A DNA stretch of 64,000 nt from positions 1 to 64,000 of the forward strand of contig OY970120.1 of the NCBI GenBank assembly GCA_963705885.1, in the 5' to 3' direction. The stretch is from MFD01275-c22 sp963705885. GTDB lineage: Bacteria; Actinomycetota; Actinomycetes; JACCUZ01. Made by a program: the position numbers and the translations under genes. The notes under the pieces are model-generated. The model searched no databases and was not told the origin of the DNA. It worked only from the letters and a program-made list of their open reading frames with translations. Of the stretch, positions 8,187 through 17,191 are shown piece after piece (position 1 is the stretch's first letter; every line of letters begins with the position of its first letter).

Positions 8187-9707
8187 CTAGGCAAGCCGGG
8201 CGCCGAACCATGTGGTGAGTGCTTCCTGCAATGCGGGCAACGCGGTCTCGCCCGGCTCGTCGCCGGTGGCCGCCCAGGCGATGAGGGCGTCCGGCCGGAT
8301 CAGGAGTGCGTCGGCGGGCCGCTCGTCGATCGAAACCCTGACAACATCGACGCGGCCACCCCATCCACCGGCAACCTCCCGCAGGTCCTTGCGGTCAGCG
8401 AGGTCGACGAGCACCGGGCGGCCCGTGCGCAGCACCCCGGCGAAGCTGGGGTCCTCGTGGTCGACGTGCAGGGCTCGGTCGGTCGCGAAGGCGCCGAGGA
8501 GGGGGTGCGCTGGGGACATCACAGACCCCACATCGGTGCCGGCCATGAGCGAGCCAAGGCGGCGCAGCGGCTGCTCGTCCACGGTCAGCTCGAGGAAGAG
8601 CGCCCGCAGGGCGTCGCCCCCTGCTCCGTAGCCGCGGCGCAGCGCGACCTGGGCACGCGTATGGAGCAGAGTGCGCTCGGCGGCGGTCCGGCGTTCATCG
8701 GAGTACGTGTCGAGCAGGGCAGGCGGCGCCCAGCCCTGGATGCTGCCGGCGAGCTTCCACGCGAGGTTGGCTGCGTCGAGCATGCCCGCGTTGACCGCGA
8801 CTCCGCCCGCGGGGAACAGGTGCGCTGCGTCGCCGGCCAGGAAGACTCGGCCGTCGCGGTACACGTCCGCCTGCTTCGCCGAGTAGCCGAACCGCGTCAT
8901 CCGCAGAGGCTCTCCCAGGGGTAGGTCGATGCCGAGCACCCGGCGCACACTCGCGCTCAGCTCCGCGACGGTCATGGGCACGTCGTCGTCGTACTGGGTG
9001 GTCTCCACCTCGGCGGTGTAGACGCCCATGGTTCCGCCCATGCCCGAGCACGCGAACACGCCACGTTCGTTCGCGGTGTAGCCGAACGGGACCTTGCCGA
9101 CTCCGGTGACGTCGAGACCCCCGTCGTCGAGCACGGTCACCAGGTCAGACACGGTGACCGAGGCCAGGCGCTCGATCTCAGGCAAGGAAGTGCCCGAGAA
9201 CGGGATACGGGCCAGTTCGCGGATCCGGCTGCGGCCGCCGTCGCAGCCCACCAGGAAGTGCGCAGCGACCTCGTACGGTCCCTCCGGGCCACGCACCTGG
9301 ACGGTCACCGCGTCGTCGTCCTGGTGCAGGCCGACCACCTCGTGTCCACGGCGTATTTCGCCACCACGCTCGATCGCGCGCTCTGCGAGGACGGCTTCGA
9401 GCCGTGGCTGCGGGAGCAGCATCGCGCGCATCGGAGAATGGTCGAGCCTGGTGAAGTCCAGATGCAGCCCACCGAACGGGAACCGCGGAGCCGGCTCGGG
9501 TCCGATGCTCGCCTCGCGGAATCGGTCCAGCTCGCCCCTGTAGTGCAGCAGCTGCAGGATCTGTCCCGCGAGGCCGCCTGCCTTCGCCAGCTCCGACGGC
9601 TCCGGCCGCCGTTCCAGCAGCAGCGTGCGCATCCCCGCCTGGCCGAGCTCACCAGCCAGCATGAGACCAGTCGGCCCGGCACCCACGACGACTACGTCCA
9701 CGTTCAT
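8187..9707 (-). CDS. FAD-dependent aromatic monooxygenase (PHBH family)
   Basis: A 506-residue class A flavoprotein hydroxylase. The Rossmann dinucleotide motif VVVGAGPTGLMLAGELGQAG opens the protein. The conserved GCDGGRSRIR (DG motif, FAD and NADPH contact) lies near residue 155, and GDAAHLFPAGGVAVNAGMLD (the GD motif) near 295. The thioredoxin-like C-terminal extension marks the pentachlorophenol-, rifampicin- and polyketide-hydroxylase branch. It would hydroxylate an aromatic or polyketide substrate with NAD(P)H and oxygen. The ATG at 9707 (MNVDVVVVGAG) is chosen as in relatives; a much longer upstream reading is not plausible. The gene stands alone, convergent with the reductase gene. 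Confidence 0.85.
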   Translation of the reverse strand: MNVDVVVVGAGPTGLMLAGELGQAGMRTLLLERRPEPSELAKAGGLAGQILQLLHYRGELDRFREASIGPEPAPRFPFGGLHLDFTRLDHSPMRAMLLPQPRLEAVLAERAIERGGEIRRGHEVVGLHQDDDAVTVQVRGPEGPYEVAAHFLVGCDGGRSRIRELARIPFSGTSLPEIERLASVTVSDLVTVLDDGGLDVTGVGKVPFGYTANERGVFACSGMGGTMGVYTAEVETTQYDDDVPMTVAELSASVRRVLGIDLPLGEPLRMTRFGYSAKQADVYRDGRVFLAGDAAHLFPAGGVAVNAGMLDAANLAWKLAGSIQGWAPPALLDTYSDERRTAAERTLLHTRAQVALRRGYGAGGDALRALFLELTVDEQPLRRLGSLMAGTDVGSVMSPAHPLLGAFATDRALHVDHEDPSFAGVLRTGRPVLVDLADRKDLREVAGGWGGRVDVVRVSIDERPADALLIRPDALIAWAATGDEPGETALPALQEALTTWFGARLA

Positions 9708-9781
9708 CAGCTGCCACGTCCCCCGAAAGTTGCTCGACTGGATCCACGTTCGGCCGTCGATTGTGCGGAAGGACAGGGGTC

Positions 9782-9810
9782 TTGCCGCAAGCCCCCAACT
9801 GCCGTATACG
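9782..9810 (+). promoter_or_regulatory. Sigma-70-like promoter, TTGCCG-N17-TATACG
   Basis: TTGCCG (9782-9787) and TATACG (9805-9810) are separated by 17 bases, near the housekeeping consensus. It is the best plus-strand promoter in the 388-base gap between the monooxygenase and the GMC operon. It points at the operon, but its predicted transcription start (about 9817) is followed at once by a terminator hairpin. No protein-coding reading was found in the gap. Confidence 0.45.
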
Positions 9811-9818
9811 TTGGAACT

Positions 9819-9844
9819 GGAAGGGCATTCGTGCCCTTCCTTTT
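9819..9844 (+). terminator. Intrinsic terminator with UUCG loop in the operon leader
   Basis: A perfect 9-bp stem (GGAAGGGCA pairing with TGCCCTTCC), a TTCG tetraloop and a TTTT run. This is an unusually clean rho-independent terminator for such a GC-rich genome. No plus-strand gene ends upstream; the monooxygenase lies on the other strand. It may therefore work as a leader attenuator for the GMC operon or end a short RNA. Confidence 0.7.
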
Positions 9845-10095
9845 GCGTCCCGCCGGCGCGGGTTGGGCCGACAAGGCAAACCGATGGCAAAGCCGTGAGG
9901 TGACGGCTTGTCACGCCTGGTGATCGAGAGCACTGTGAGTTCAAGCCAGGCAACCGGCTGTGGCGGTCGAGGTCGCCCCAATACGCCTCGAAACCGCCCG
10001 TGCCGGGCGCCGGGCGACGTGAACCACCAGGCGGTGCGGGGACACGGAGGCACCGCCGGGCGGCATGCACCGGTGACGCGGCCAGGGGAGGCAGC

Positions 10096-12540
10096 GTGGC
10101 AGGACGACGCGGCCCGGGGGGGCAGCGCAGCAGCGGCGCGCCAGGCGTCGAGCACGTCGACGCCGTGGTGGTGGGGTCGGGGTTCGGCGGCTCGGTCGCC
10201 GCCTTCCGGCTGGCAGAGGCGGGCCGGTCGGTGGTCGTGCTCGAGCGCGGGAAGCCCTACCCGCCGGGAAGCTTCGCGCGCACGCCAGCCGCGATGGGCC
10301 GCAACTTCTGGGACCCCAGCGAGGGCCTGCACGGCCTGTTCGACGTGTGGACCTTCCGCGGCCTCGAGGGGGTCGTGTCCAGCGGCCTCGGAGGCGGGTC
10401 GCTGATCTACGCCAACGTGCTCCTCCGCAAGGACGAGAACTGGTTCGTCCACGAGTCGCCCGTGCCCGGCGGCGGCTACGAGACCTGGCCGGTCTCGCGG
10501 CAGGACCTCGACCCGCACTACGACCGCGTCGAGGCGATGCTCGGCGCCACGCCCTACCCCTACCCCGGCACCTCCAAGACCGCGGCGATGCGCGACAGCG
10601 CGGCCCGGCTCGGGCTCGACTGGCAGCTGCCGCCGCTGGCCGTCACGTTCGCGGAGCAGCCCGGCGGGACGCCGGTCACCAGCGCGCCCATCCCTCTCCC
10701 GGCCTACGGGAACCTGCACGGGCGGCCCCGGTCGACCTGCCGGCTCTGCGGCGAGTGCGACATCGGGTGCAACGACGGCGCGAAGAACACCCTCGACCAC
10801 ACCTACCTCTCGGCGGCCGCCCACCACGGCGCCGACCTGCGCACCCGGTGCGAGGTCCGGGGCATCGCCCCGCTGCCCGGGGGTGGCTACGAGGTCCGCT
10901 ACGTCGTCCACGACCCGGCGGACGAGGGCGTCCGCACGCGCACGAGCAGCAAACCGGTCACCACCCTGACGTGCGACCGGCTCGTCCTCGCCGCGGGCAC
11001 CTTCGGCAGCACCTACCTCCTGCTGCGCAACCGCTCGGCCTTCCCCGGCCTCAGCCGCGCCCTCGGCACGCGGTTCAGCGGCAACGGCGACCTGCTGTCC
11101 TTCCTGCTCGACGCGGCCGACGCCACGACCCCGAGCGGTCGCCGCCGCATCGAGGCCAGCCGCGGTCCCGTCATCACCAGCGCTGTCCGGGTGAGCGACG
11201 CGATGGACGGCGAGGGCGCGACCGGGCGCGGCTTCTACGTCGAGGACGCCGGCTACCCGGTCTTCACCGACTGGCTGATCGAGACCACCCAGCTGCCGGG
11301 CACCGTGCGCCGCCTCGCCCGCTTCGCCCGCAGCCGGCTGCGCCGTCGGCTGGGCGGCTCTCCGAAGACGGGCATCTCCGCCGACATCAGCGCCCTCATC
11401 GGCCCGTGCAACCTGTCCGACGGGTCGCTGCCGCTGCTCGGCATGGGCCGCGACGTCCCCGACGGGGTGATGCACCTGCGCCGCGGGCGCCTGGAGGTGG
11501 ACTGGACGACGACGACCTCGGAGCAGTACTTCGAGCGCGTCCGCGCCACGATGCGCGCGATCGGGGAGGATCTCGGCGCGCGGTTCGAGGACAACCCGCT
11601 GTGGTGGACGAAGCGGGTCGTCACCGTGCACCCGCTCGGTGGGTCACCGATGGGCCGTCACGTCGCCGAGGGCGTCTGCGACGATCACGGCGAGGTCTTC
11701 GGCTTCCCCGGCCTGCACGTCCTCGACGGGTCGACCATGCCGGGCCCCGTCGGCGCGAACCCGTCGCTGACGATCGCCGCCGTGGCCGACCGGGCGTGCG
11801 ACCACATCGCGTCGGAACCGTCGGTCACGCGCCGGGCCGCGCCGCGGACCGTCGTCACGCTGCCCGACCGGTCCGACGTCCCCTCGCCGCGGGTCGGCAA
11901 CGGCGCCCCGGCGAGCACCGTCTCGTTCACCGAGGACATGAAGGGCTTCATGGCCCTCGACGTCGACGACCCCGAGCAGGGTGCGGCCCTCGGCCGGCAG
12001 CTCGGGCACCACCTGATGTTCCACCTCACGATCACCACCGACGACGTCGACCGGTTCGTCAGCGACCCCGCCCACGAGGGCACCGCCACCGGCTACGTCG
12101 AGTCCGACCTGCTCGGCGGCCGGCGCCCCGTCGAGCGGGGATGGTTCAACCTGTTCACCCGCGACGAGGACCCGGCGCGCCGGCGCATGCTCTATCGGCT
12201 GCACTTCTCGGACGGCGGCGGCAACGAGCTGACCCTGCTCGGGCACAAGGACGTGCACGACGACCCGGGCGTCGACGTGTGGCGCGACACCTCCACGCTG
12301 TTCGTCCGGGTGCTCGCCGGGCACGTCCCGCCCGGCGGCGCCGAGGGACGCGTGGTGGGCGCGGGCGTCATCACGATCCACGTCCCCGACTTCCTGCGGC
12401 AGCTCACGACCTTCCGGACCAGCGGCCCCCGCCCGGCGCACTCCCTGGAGTCGTTCAGCCGGCTCTTCCTGGGCCAGCTGTGGGAGGTCTACGGCTCGCG
12501 GCTGACCAGGGGGTCCGCGACGACCGAGCCGCGGCCGTGA
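10096..12540 (+). CDS. GMC oxidoreductase (cholesterol-oxidase-like) with extra C-terminal domain
   Basis: An 814-residue protein. FAD binding is at DAVVVGSGFGGSVAAFRL (GSGFGG about residues 27-32). A Cys-rich segment CRLCGECDIGC follows near 220. The GMC active site shows as VHPLGGSPMG (His about 512) and GANPSLT (Asn about 555). The usual cholesterol-oxidase-like fold ends near residue 575. About 200 more residues follow (about 611-805), with the motif HDDPGVDVWRDTSTLFV near 720-736, which resembles the C-terminal part of the patatin in the same operon. The GTG at 10096 follows GGGGAGG by 5 bases. The substrate is probably a sterol or other hydrophobic alcohol (inference). The stop overlaps the next start (GTGA). 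Confidence 0.85.
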   Translation: MAGRRGPGGQRSSGAPGVEHVDAVVVGSGFGGSVAAFRLAEAGRSVVVLERGKPYPPGSFARTPAAMGRNFWDPSEGLHGLFDVWTFRGLEGVVSSGLGGGSLIYANVLLRKDENWFVHESPVPGGGYETWPVSRQDLDPHYDRVEAMLGATPYPYPGTSKTAAMRDSAARLGLDWQLPPLAVTFAEQPGGTPVTSAPIPLPAYGNLHGRPRSTCRLCGECDIGCNDGAKNTLDHTYLSAAAHHGADLRTRCEVRGIAPLPGGGYEVRYVVHDPADEGVRTRTSSKPVTTLTCDRLVLAAGTFGSTYLLLRNRSAFPGLSRALGTRFSGNGDLLSFLLDAADATTPSGRRRIEASRGPVITSAVRVSDAMDGEGATGRGFYVEDAGYPVFTDWLIETTQLPGTVRRLARFARSRLRRRLGGSPKTGISADISALIGPCNLSDGSLPLLGMGRDVPDGVMHLRRGRLEVDWTTTTSEQYFERVRATMRAIGEDLGARFEDNPLWWTKRVVTVHPLGGSPMGRHVAEGVCDDHGEVFGFPGLHVLDGSTMPGPVGANPSLTIAAVADRACDHIASEPSVTRRAAPRTVVTLPDRSDVPSPRVGNGAPASTVSFTEDMKGFMALDVDDPEQGAALGRQLGHHLMFHLTITTDDVDRFVSDPAHEGTATGYVESDLLGGRRPVERGWFNLFTRDEDPARRRMLYRLHFSDGGGNELTLLGHKDVHDDPGVDVWRDTSTLFVRVLAGHVPPGGAEGRVVGAGVITIHVPDFLRQLTTFRTSGPRPAHSLESFSRLFLGQLWEVYGSRLTRGSATTEPRP

Positions 12541-14297
12541 GCCGGCCCCGGCGACGGCCGCGCAACCTGGCCGAGCTGCCGTTCCCCCGGCACCGCGCGG
12601 TGCGCTGGTTCAGCCCCCGCCAGCTGGTCGAGACGTCCAAGTTCGTCGCGTTGTCGGCGATCTTCGGCGAGTACGCCGACAAGCGCGAGGTGCAGGCGAC
12701 CGCCGCGGTGCCGCCGTACCACGACCACTCCGGCCGCGACGAGCTCTGGCTGGACTACGTCAGCGACCTCGGCGACGGATTCGACGCGACGTACTCCGTG
12801 GCCTACCTGCTGGCACAGCCGAGCCTCGACGTGCGTGCGCCCACGGGGAGCGACACCGTGAGCACGCCGCGCGGGTCGCTGCTGGTCATGGGCGGGGACC
12901 AGGTCTACCCGTCGGCCTCGGCGAAGGCCTACGAGGAGCGGACCAAGGGCCCCTACAACGCGGCGCTCCCCCACGCCGACGAGCCGCCGTCACTGTTCGC
13001 CATCCCCGGCAACCACGACTGGTACGACGGGCTGACGGCGTTCCTGCGGTTCTTCTGCCAGGGCCAGTGGGTGGGCGGCTGGAAGACCGAGCAGCGGCGC
13101 AGCTACTTCGCGGTCAAGCTGCCGCAGCGGTGGTGGCTGATCGGCATCGACATCCAGTTCGACACCTACATCGACGCACCGCAGATCGCCTACTTCCGTC
13201 GTGTCGCCGAGGACATCCGCGACGGCGACGGCGTCATCCTGTGCACGGCCAAGCCCAGCTGGGTCGAGGCCGGCGGCTCCCAGCGGGGGACGCACCCCGA
13301 GGCCTACGCGACGCTCGACTACTTCATCGCCGTCGTGCTCGGCAAGGCGCCGGAGCAGGTGCGGCTGATGCTCGCCGGCGACAAGCACCACTACGCCCGC
13401 TACGCGGAGATCGGTGGGGACCGCAGCCTGATCACCTGCGGCGGGGGCGGGGCGTACCTCAGCGCGACGCACGGTGCACCCGACCCGCTGGTGCTGCCAC
13501 CCGCCGCCCTGCACGCCGACAAGGTGGACCCGCCCCCGGGCGCCCGGTTCGACCTGCGCGCCACCTACCCGCCGGTGGAGGAGTCGCGGCGGCTGGCCGT
13601 GCGGGTGGTCGACCGGCTGCCGGTGCGAAACCCCGGCTTCGTGGGCCTGATGGCCCTCGGCCAGGCCCTTCTCGCCTACGCCTTCGTGTCGGGCATGCGG
13701 CGCGCCGGCCAGGGCGCGTCGCTGGCGGACACCTGGCGCGGCCTGGACCCGGGCTGGTCGGCGCTCGCGGCCTTCCGCCAGCCCCTGCTGCTCATCGCCA
13801 CGGCCGTCGTCGTCTGGGGGGCGACGTTGTTCTACCGGCGCGGAAAGGCCGGCGGGAAGCTCGGTGGTCCGCTGCACGGGCTCGCGCACGTGCTGGTGGC
13901 GGTCGGCACGGTCTGGCTCGTGGCCGGGCTGCCCATCGGCGGGTCCGCACCGGACTGGGTCGCCTTCTGGGGGCGCCTGGTGGCCGCGGCTGCCGTCGGA
14001 TCCGTGCTCGCGACCCTCCTGGTGGCCTCGTACCTGTATCTGGCGGGCCGTTTCGGCGTCCATCTCAACGAGGTGTTCAGTGCACAGTCGATCGAGGACC
14101 ACAAGGGCTTCCTGCGGATGCACGTGCGGGCGGACGGCACCGTGACGGTGCACCCGGTCGTCGTCCCCGAGGTCTGCCACGAGTGGCGGGTGCCGCCCGA
14201 CGGGGGCGAGGGCGCTCCCTGGGTCGAGCCTGCGCAGCCACTGGTGACCCGCCTGGCGGAGCCACCGGTGACGATCCGGCGGGAGGTCATGCTGTGA
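12537..14297 (+). CDS. Membrane-anchored metallophosphoesterase
   Basis: A 586-residue protein. The calcineurin-like phosphoesterase metal motifs are GGDQVYP (about residue 118), PGNHDWYDG (about 157-165) and AGDKHHYARY (about 281-290). A C-terminal part with roughly four membrane helices follows (about residues 368-510), then a soluble tail. It would hydrolyse a phosphate mono- or diester near the membrane, with the catalytic part probably cytoplasmic because no signal peptide is seen. GTG 12537 overlaps the GMC stop, and its own stop overlaps the hydrolase start, so expression is coupled on both sides. Confidence 0.8.
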   Translation: MSRPRRRPRNLAELPFPRHRAVRWFSPRQLVETSKFVALSAIFGEYADKREVQATAAVPPYHDHSGRDELWLDYVSDLGDGFDATYSVAYLLAQPSLDVRAPTGSDTVSTPRGSLLVMGGDQVYPSASAKAYEERTKGPYNAALPHADEPPSLFAIPGNHDWYDGLTAFLRFFCQGQWVGGWKTEQRRSYFAVKLPQRWWLIGIDIQFDTYIDAPQIAYFRRVAEDIRDGDGVILCTAKPSWVEAGGSQRGTHPEAYATLDYFIAVVLGKAPEQVRLMLAGDKHHYARYAEIGGDRSLITCGGGGAYLSATHGAPDPLVLPPAALHADKVDPPPGARFDLRATYPPVEESRRLAVRVVDRLPVRNPGFVGLMALGQALLAYAFVSGMRRAGQGASLADTWRGLDPGWSALAAFRQPLLLIATAVVVWGATLFYRRGKAGGKLGGPLHGLAHVLVAVGTVWLVAGLPIGGSAPDWVAFWGRLVAAAAVGSVLATLLVASYLYLAGRFGVHLNEVFSAQSIEDHKGFLRMHVRADGTVTVHPVVVPEVCHEWRVPPDGGEGAPWVEPAQPLVTRLAEPPVTIRREVML

Positions 14298-15355
14298 GCG
14301 CGACGCCGACCGCCACGCGCCCGACAACGCGCAGCGACCACCGGACCGAGGTCGTGCCCCTGACGGCCCTCGACGGCCGCCCGCTCACCCTGGTCCACGT
14401 CCAGGGCCGCAGCGCCCCCACCCGCGGGCCGGTCCTCGTCGTGCACGGCGCGGGTGTGCGTGCCGAGCTGTTCCGCCCTCCCCTGCCGCGCACGTTCGTC
14501 GACGCCCTGCTCGACGAGGGGTGGGACGTGTGGCTGCTCAACTGGCGCGCGTCGATCGACCTCGACCCGGTGCCCTGGACGCTGGACGAGGCGGCGGCCT
14601 TCGACCACCCCGCCGCGGTCCGTCACGTGCTCGCCGCCACCGGCGCACAGTCGCTCAAGGCGGTCGTGCACTGCCAGGGCTCGACGTCCTTCACCATGGC
14701 GGCGGTCGCCGGGCTGCTGCCGGAGGTCGACACCGTGGTGACGAACGCGGTCTCCCTGCACCCGGTCGTCCCGCGGTTCTCGACGTTCAAGATCGGGCGG
14801 ATCTCGCCTCTCGTCGGCAGGTTCCTCCCCCACGTGTCCCCGGCGTGGGGCGACAAGCCGGCCGGCGCGCTCTCGCGCGCCCTGGTGCTGTTCGTCCGGG
14901 CGACCCACCACGAGTGCCGCAACACGGTCTGCCGCATGGTGAGCTTCACCTACGGCACCGGCTGGCCCGCCCTGTGGTCGCACGCGAACCTCGACGAGGC
15001 GACGCACGACTGGATCCGCGGCGAGTTCGCCGAGGTGCCCTTCACCTTCTTCCACCAGATGGACCGCAGTATCCGGGCCGGGCACCTCGTGCCCGTCAGC
15101 GACCCGCCGGGGCTTCCCTCGTCCTACGTCGACGGCCCTCCGCGCACGGACGCGCGGTTCGTGTTCCTGGCCGGCGAGGACAACCGGTGCTTCCTGGCGG
15201 AGAGCCAGCAACGGTCCTACGACTTCTTCGCCCGCCACCGGCCCGGCAAGGACGCGCTGCACCGCATCCGTGGCTACGGGCACCTCGATGTCTTCCTCGG
15301 CCGTCGAGCCGCCGAGGACACCTTCCCGCTGATCCTCGAGGAGCTGTCCCGATGA
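14294..15355 (+). CDS. Alpha/beta hydrolase with a cysteine at the nucleophile elbow
   Basis: A 353-residue alpha/beta hydrolase. The oxyanion-hole strand is VLVVHGAGVRAELF (about residues 51-64). The nucleophile elbow reads VVHCQGSTSF, placing Cys127 where lipases have Ser; PHA synthases also use Cys here. The segment GWDVWLLNWRASIDLD is likewise like PhaC and related enzymes. A late GYGHLD gives the catalytic His. The acid is probably the Asp or Glu in FLAGEDNR. It may be an acyltransferase or thioesterase-like enzyme rather than a plain lipase (inference). GTG 14294 overlaps the previous stop and its stop overlaps the next ATG. Confidence 0.75.
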   Translation: MSATPTATRPTTRSDHRTEVVPLTALDGRPLTLVHVQGRSAPTRGPVLVVHGAGVRAELFRPPLPRTFVDALLDEGWDVWLLNWRASIDLDPVPWTLDEAAAFDHPAAVRHVLAATGAQSLKAVVHCQGSTSFTMAAVAGLLPEVDTVVTNAVSLHPVVPRFSTFKIGRISPLVGRFLPHVSPAWGDKPAGALSRALVLFVRATHHECRNTVCRMVSFTYGTGWPALWSHANLDEATHDWIRGEFAEVPFTFFHQMDRSIRAGHLVPVSDPPGLPSSYVDGPPRTDARFVFLAGEDNRCFLAESQQRSYDFFARHRPGKDALHRIRGYGHLDVFLGRRAAEDTFPLILEELSR

Positions 15356-16281
15356 GCCTGCTGCTGCCGCTGGCCCGCAAGGCGCTCTCCTTCGCCCCGT
15401 CCGCGGTCCCGCGCCGGCAGCGGCGCCTGGCCGGACGGCACGCCCTGGTCGACGGGATCCCGTTCGTGCTGCCCGTCAACTCCGAGCAGACGCCGGCCCT
15501 GATGGCCGCGTTCCCCGCGGACGGCGACGCCGTCGCCGACCTCCTGCCGGGAGGGGAGCTCCACCCGGTGCGCCTGCCCGGCGGACGGGGCCTGCTGGTC
15601 GTCACCGTCGTGAACTACGAGGTGACCGACATCGGGAGGTACGTGGAGTACTCGCTGGCCGTGGCCTGCACGTTCGGGGCGCGGCCGGCACCGCCGCTGC
15701 TGCCCGGCCTGCTGCGCGGGCACTACGGCACGGGGCAGTTCGTGGTGGACCTCCCGGTCAGCAGCGAGGTCTCGGTGAAGGGCGGGAAGGGCATCTGGGG
15801 GATGCCGAAGCACCAGGCGAACCTCGACTTCACCGTCACGGACAGAAGCGTCTCCAGCCAGTACGACGTCGACGGCATGCTCGGTGCCCGCATCGAGATC
15901 GAGCGACCGCCGGCGACGGCGCTGCCCCTGGACGTCGGCGCGGTCAACTACTGCATCTTCCGCGGGATGGTCATGCGGTCGGCGATCTACTTCCGCGGCG
16001 CCGCCGACGTCGCCGTCGGCCGCAGGGCGCGGGCGACCCTGGACCTGGGCGACTCGCCGCACGTCGCGCCCCTGCACCGCCTCGGCATCGAGCCTGACCC
16101 CGTCTTCACCGCCTACCTGCCCTCGACGCAGGGCGTGCTCGACGACCACTTCGAGTGCTGGTTCCTCACCGGGGACCGGCCGGTCGACGAGCCGACCGAG
16201 GGCCTCGAGTCGGTCGTCGGGCTGGGGCGGTCCGAGGAGTGGCTGGACCCGCCGAAGGTGCGCGTGGGGAGCCGGCGATGA
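15352..16281 (+). CDS. Acetoacetate decarboxylase-like protein
   Basis: A 309-residue protein of the acetoacetate decarboxylase (ADC) superfamily. The core strand and lysine region reads KGGKGIWGMPKHQANLDF, placing Lys153 (in MPKH) where the Schiff-base Lys of ADC lies. YGTGQFVVDLPVSSEVS precedes it. Distant ADC-like proteins act as lyases, dehydratases or binding proteins, so decarboxylation is not assured. It is the fourth gene of the operon, with ATG 15352 overlapping the hydrolase stop (ATGA) and the stop overlapping the next start. The context suggests action on a keto-acid or acyl product of the preceding enzymes (inference). Confidence 0.75.
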   Translation: MSLLLPLARKALSFAPSAVPRRQRRLAGRHALVDGIPFVLPVNSEQTPALMAAFPADGDAVADLLPGGELHPVRLPGGRGLLVVTVVNYEVTDIGRYVEYSLAVACTFGARPAPPLLPGLLRGHYGTGQFVVDLPVSSEVSVKGGKGIWGMPKHQANLDFTVTDRSVSSQYDVDGMLGARIEIERPPATALPLDVGAVNYCIFRGMVMRSAIYFRGAADVAVGRRARATLDLGDSPHVAPLHRLGIEPDPVFTAYLPSTQGVLDDHFECWFLTGDRPVDEPTEGLESVVGLGRSEEWLDPPKVRVGSRR

Positions 16282-16763
16282 AGGGGACCCTGCTGCTCGT
16301 CAACGCCGTCTACTTCCTCTTCGGCGCGACGATGTACATGGGCACGATGTGGGTGCTGCGGTTCTTCCTCTATCCCACCTGGCGTGTCCTCACACCGGAC
16401 AACGTCGCCCAGCACTTCGGGGTCCCGACGATCATCGCCACGAAGTTCTTCACGGTCGTCGTCCCGCCGATGTTCCTCTCGGGCATCGTGCTGGTGGTCT
16501 CCGAGTGGGGCGACCCCCTCGTGTGGGTGTCGGCGATCTGCCTTATCGGCATCGTCGTGCTCACCTACGTCGGCCAGCAGCTGATCATCCCGGTCAACAA
16601 GAAGATCCGCGGCGGCGAGTTCGACGGACCGGCGGGGCTCACGCCGCTGCTCATGCGGTGGATGCAGCTCAACAACATCCGATTCGTCGTCTCCACGATC
16701 ACCTGGGCCGCCATCGTCTGGTACGTGGTGGCCAAGCCCGACCTCCACGAGGCCCTGTCGTGA
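16278..16763 (+). CDS. Four-helix membrane protein, function unknown
   Basis: A 161-residue hydrophobic protein with about four membrane helices: residues 1-25 region (LLLVNAVYFLFGATMYMGTMW), about 57-80, about 84-100 (ICLIGIVVLTYVGQQL) and about 133-152. A conserved-looking loop KKIRGGEFDGPAGLTPLLMRWMQLNNIR joins helices 3 and 4. The layout resembles DUF1772 or anthrone-oxygenase-like small membrane proteins, but I did not recognise it firmly. ATG 16278 overlaps the stop of the ADC-like gene. It is part of the coupled operon and may anchor or assist the enzymes (inference). Confidence 0.65.
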   Translation: MKGTLLLVNAVYFLFGATMYMGTMWVLRFFLYPTWRVLTPDNVAQHFGVPTIIATKFFTVVVPPMFLSGIVLVVSEWGDPLVWVSAICLIGIVVLTYVGQQLIIPVNKKIRGGEFDGPAGLTPLLMRWMQLNNIRFVVSTITWAAIVWYVVAKPDLHEALS

Positions 16764-17191
16764 ACGCCGTCGTGGAGCGTCTGAGAGCGGACCCGCTGCG
16801 CGGAGTCGTCGCCGCCATCAGCGCGGTGACCGTGCTGTCGGGCGTGTTCCAGCTCGCGCTGCCCGGCGTCGTCCTGGACCTGCTCTCCGCCGACTCGACC
16901 CCGACGACCCGGCACCTCTTCGCGATCGTCGGGATGTTCATGGCGGTCGTGGGCGCCGTGACGCTGCAGGCCCTGCTGACCGAGCCCACCCCGGCCTACG
17001 TGCTGCTCTGGGCCGCGGCGCAGAAGGCCGGTGCCTTCGCCGCCGTGAGCGTGGGCGTGGCCCGCGACCTCTTCTCGTCGTACGCCCTCGCCGTGGCCGT
17101 CTTCGACCTAGCCACCGCGGTGCTGGCCGCCATGCTGTGGCACCGGCTGCGCCGGTCCGCCGTGCACCGGCGGGAGGCGGTGCACTCGTGA
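16760..17191 (+). CDS. Small membrane protein, function unknown
   Basis: A 143-residue protein with about four membrane helices (residues about 14-35, 48-68, 76-95 and 106-125) and a basic His/Arg-rich tail (LRRSAVHRREAVH). No catalytic motif is visible. The GTG at 16760 overlaps the previous stop (GTGA), and its stop overlaps the patatin GTG at 17188. It forms a pair with the preceding membrane protein. The family was not recognised. Confidence 0.65.
   Translation: MNAVVERLRADPLRGVVAAISAVTVLSGVFQLALPGVVLDLLSADSTPTTRHLFAIVGMFMAVVGAVTLQALLTEPTPAYVLLWAAAQKAGAFAAVSVGVARDLFSSYALAVAVFDLATAVLAAMLWHRLRRSAVHRREAVHS

Noticed and set aside
9649..11631. Long open frame on the minus strand opposite the GMC oxidoreductase gene
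   Set aside because: It is rich in Arg, Ala, Gly and Pro and runs antisense to a clearly coding gene; typical of high-GC DNA with few stops.
10347..12536. Apparent N-terminal extension of the metallophosphoesterase through the GMC gene
   Set aside because: The reading is Arg/Pro/Ala-rich and out of frame with the GMC protein; the real start is GTG 12537.
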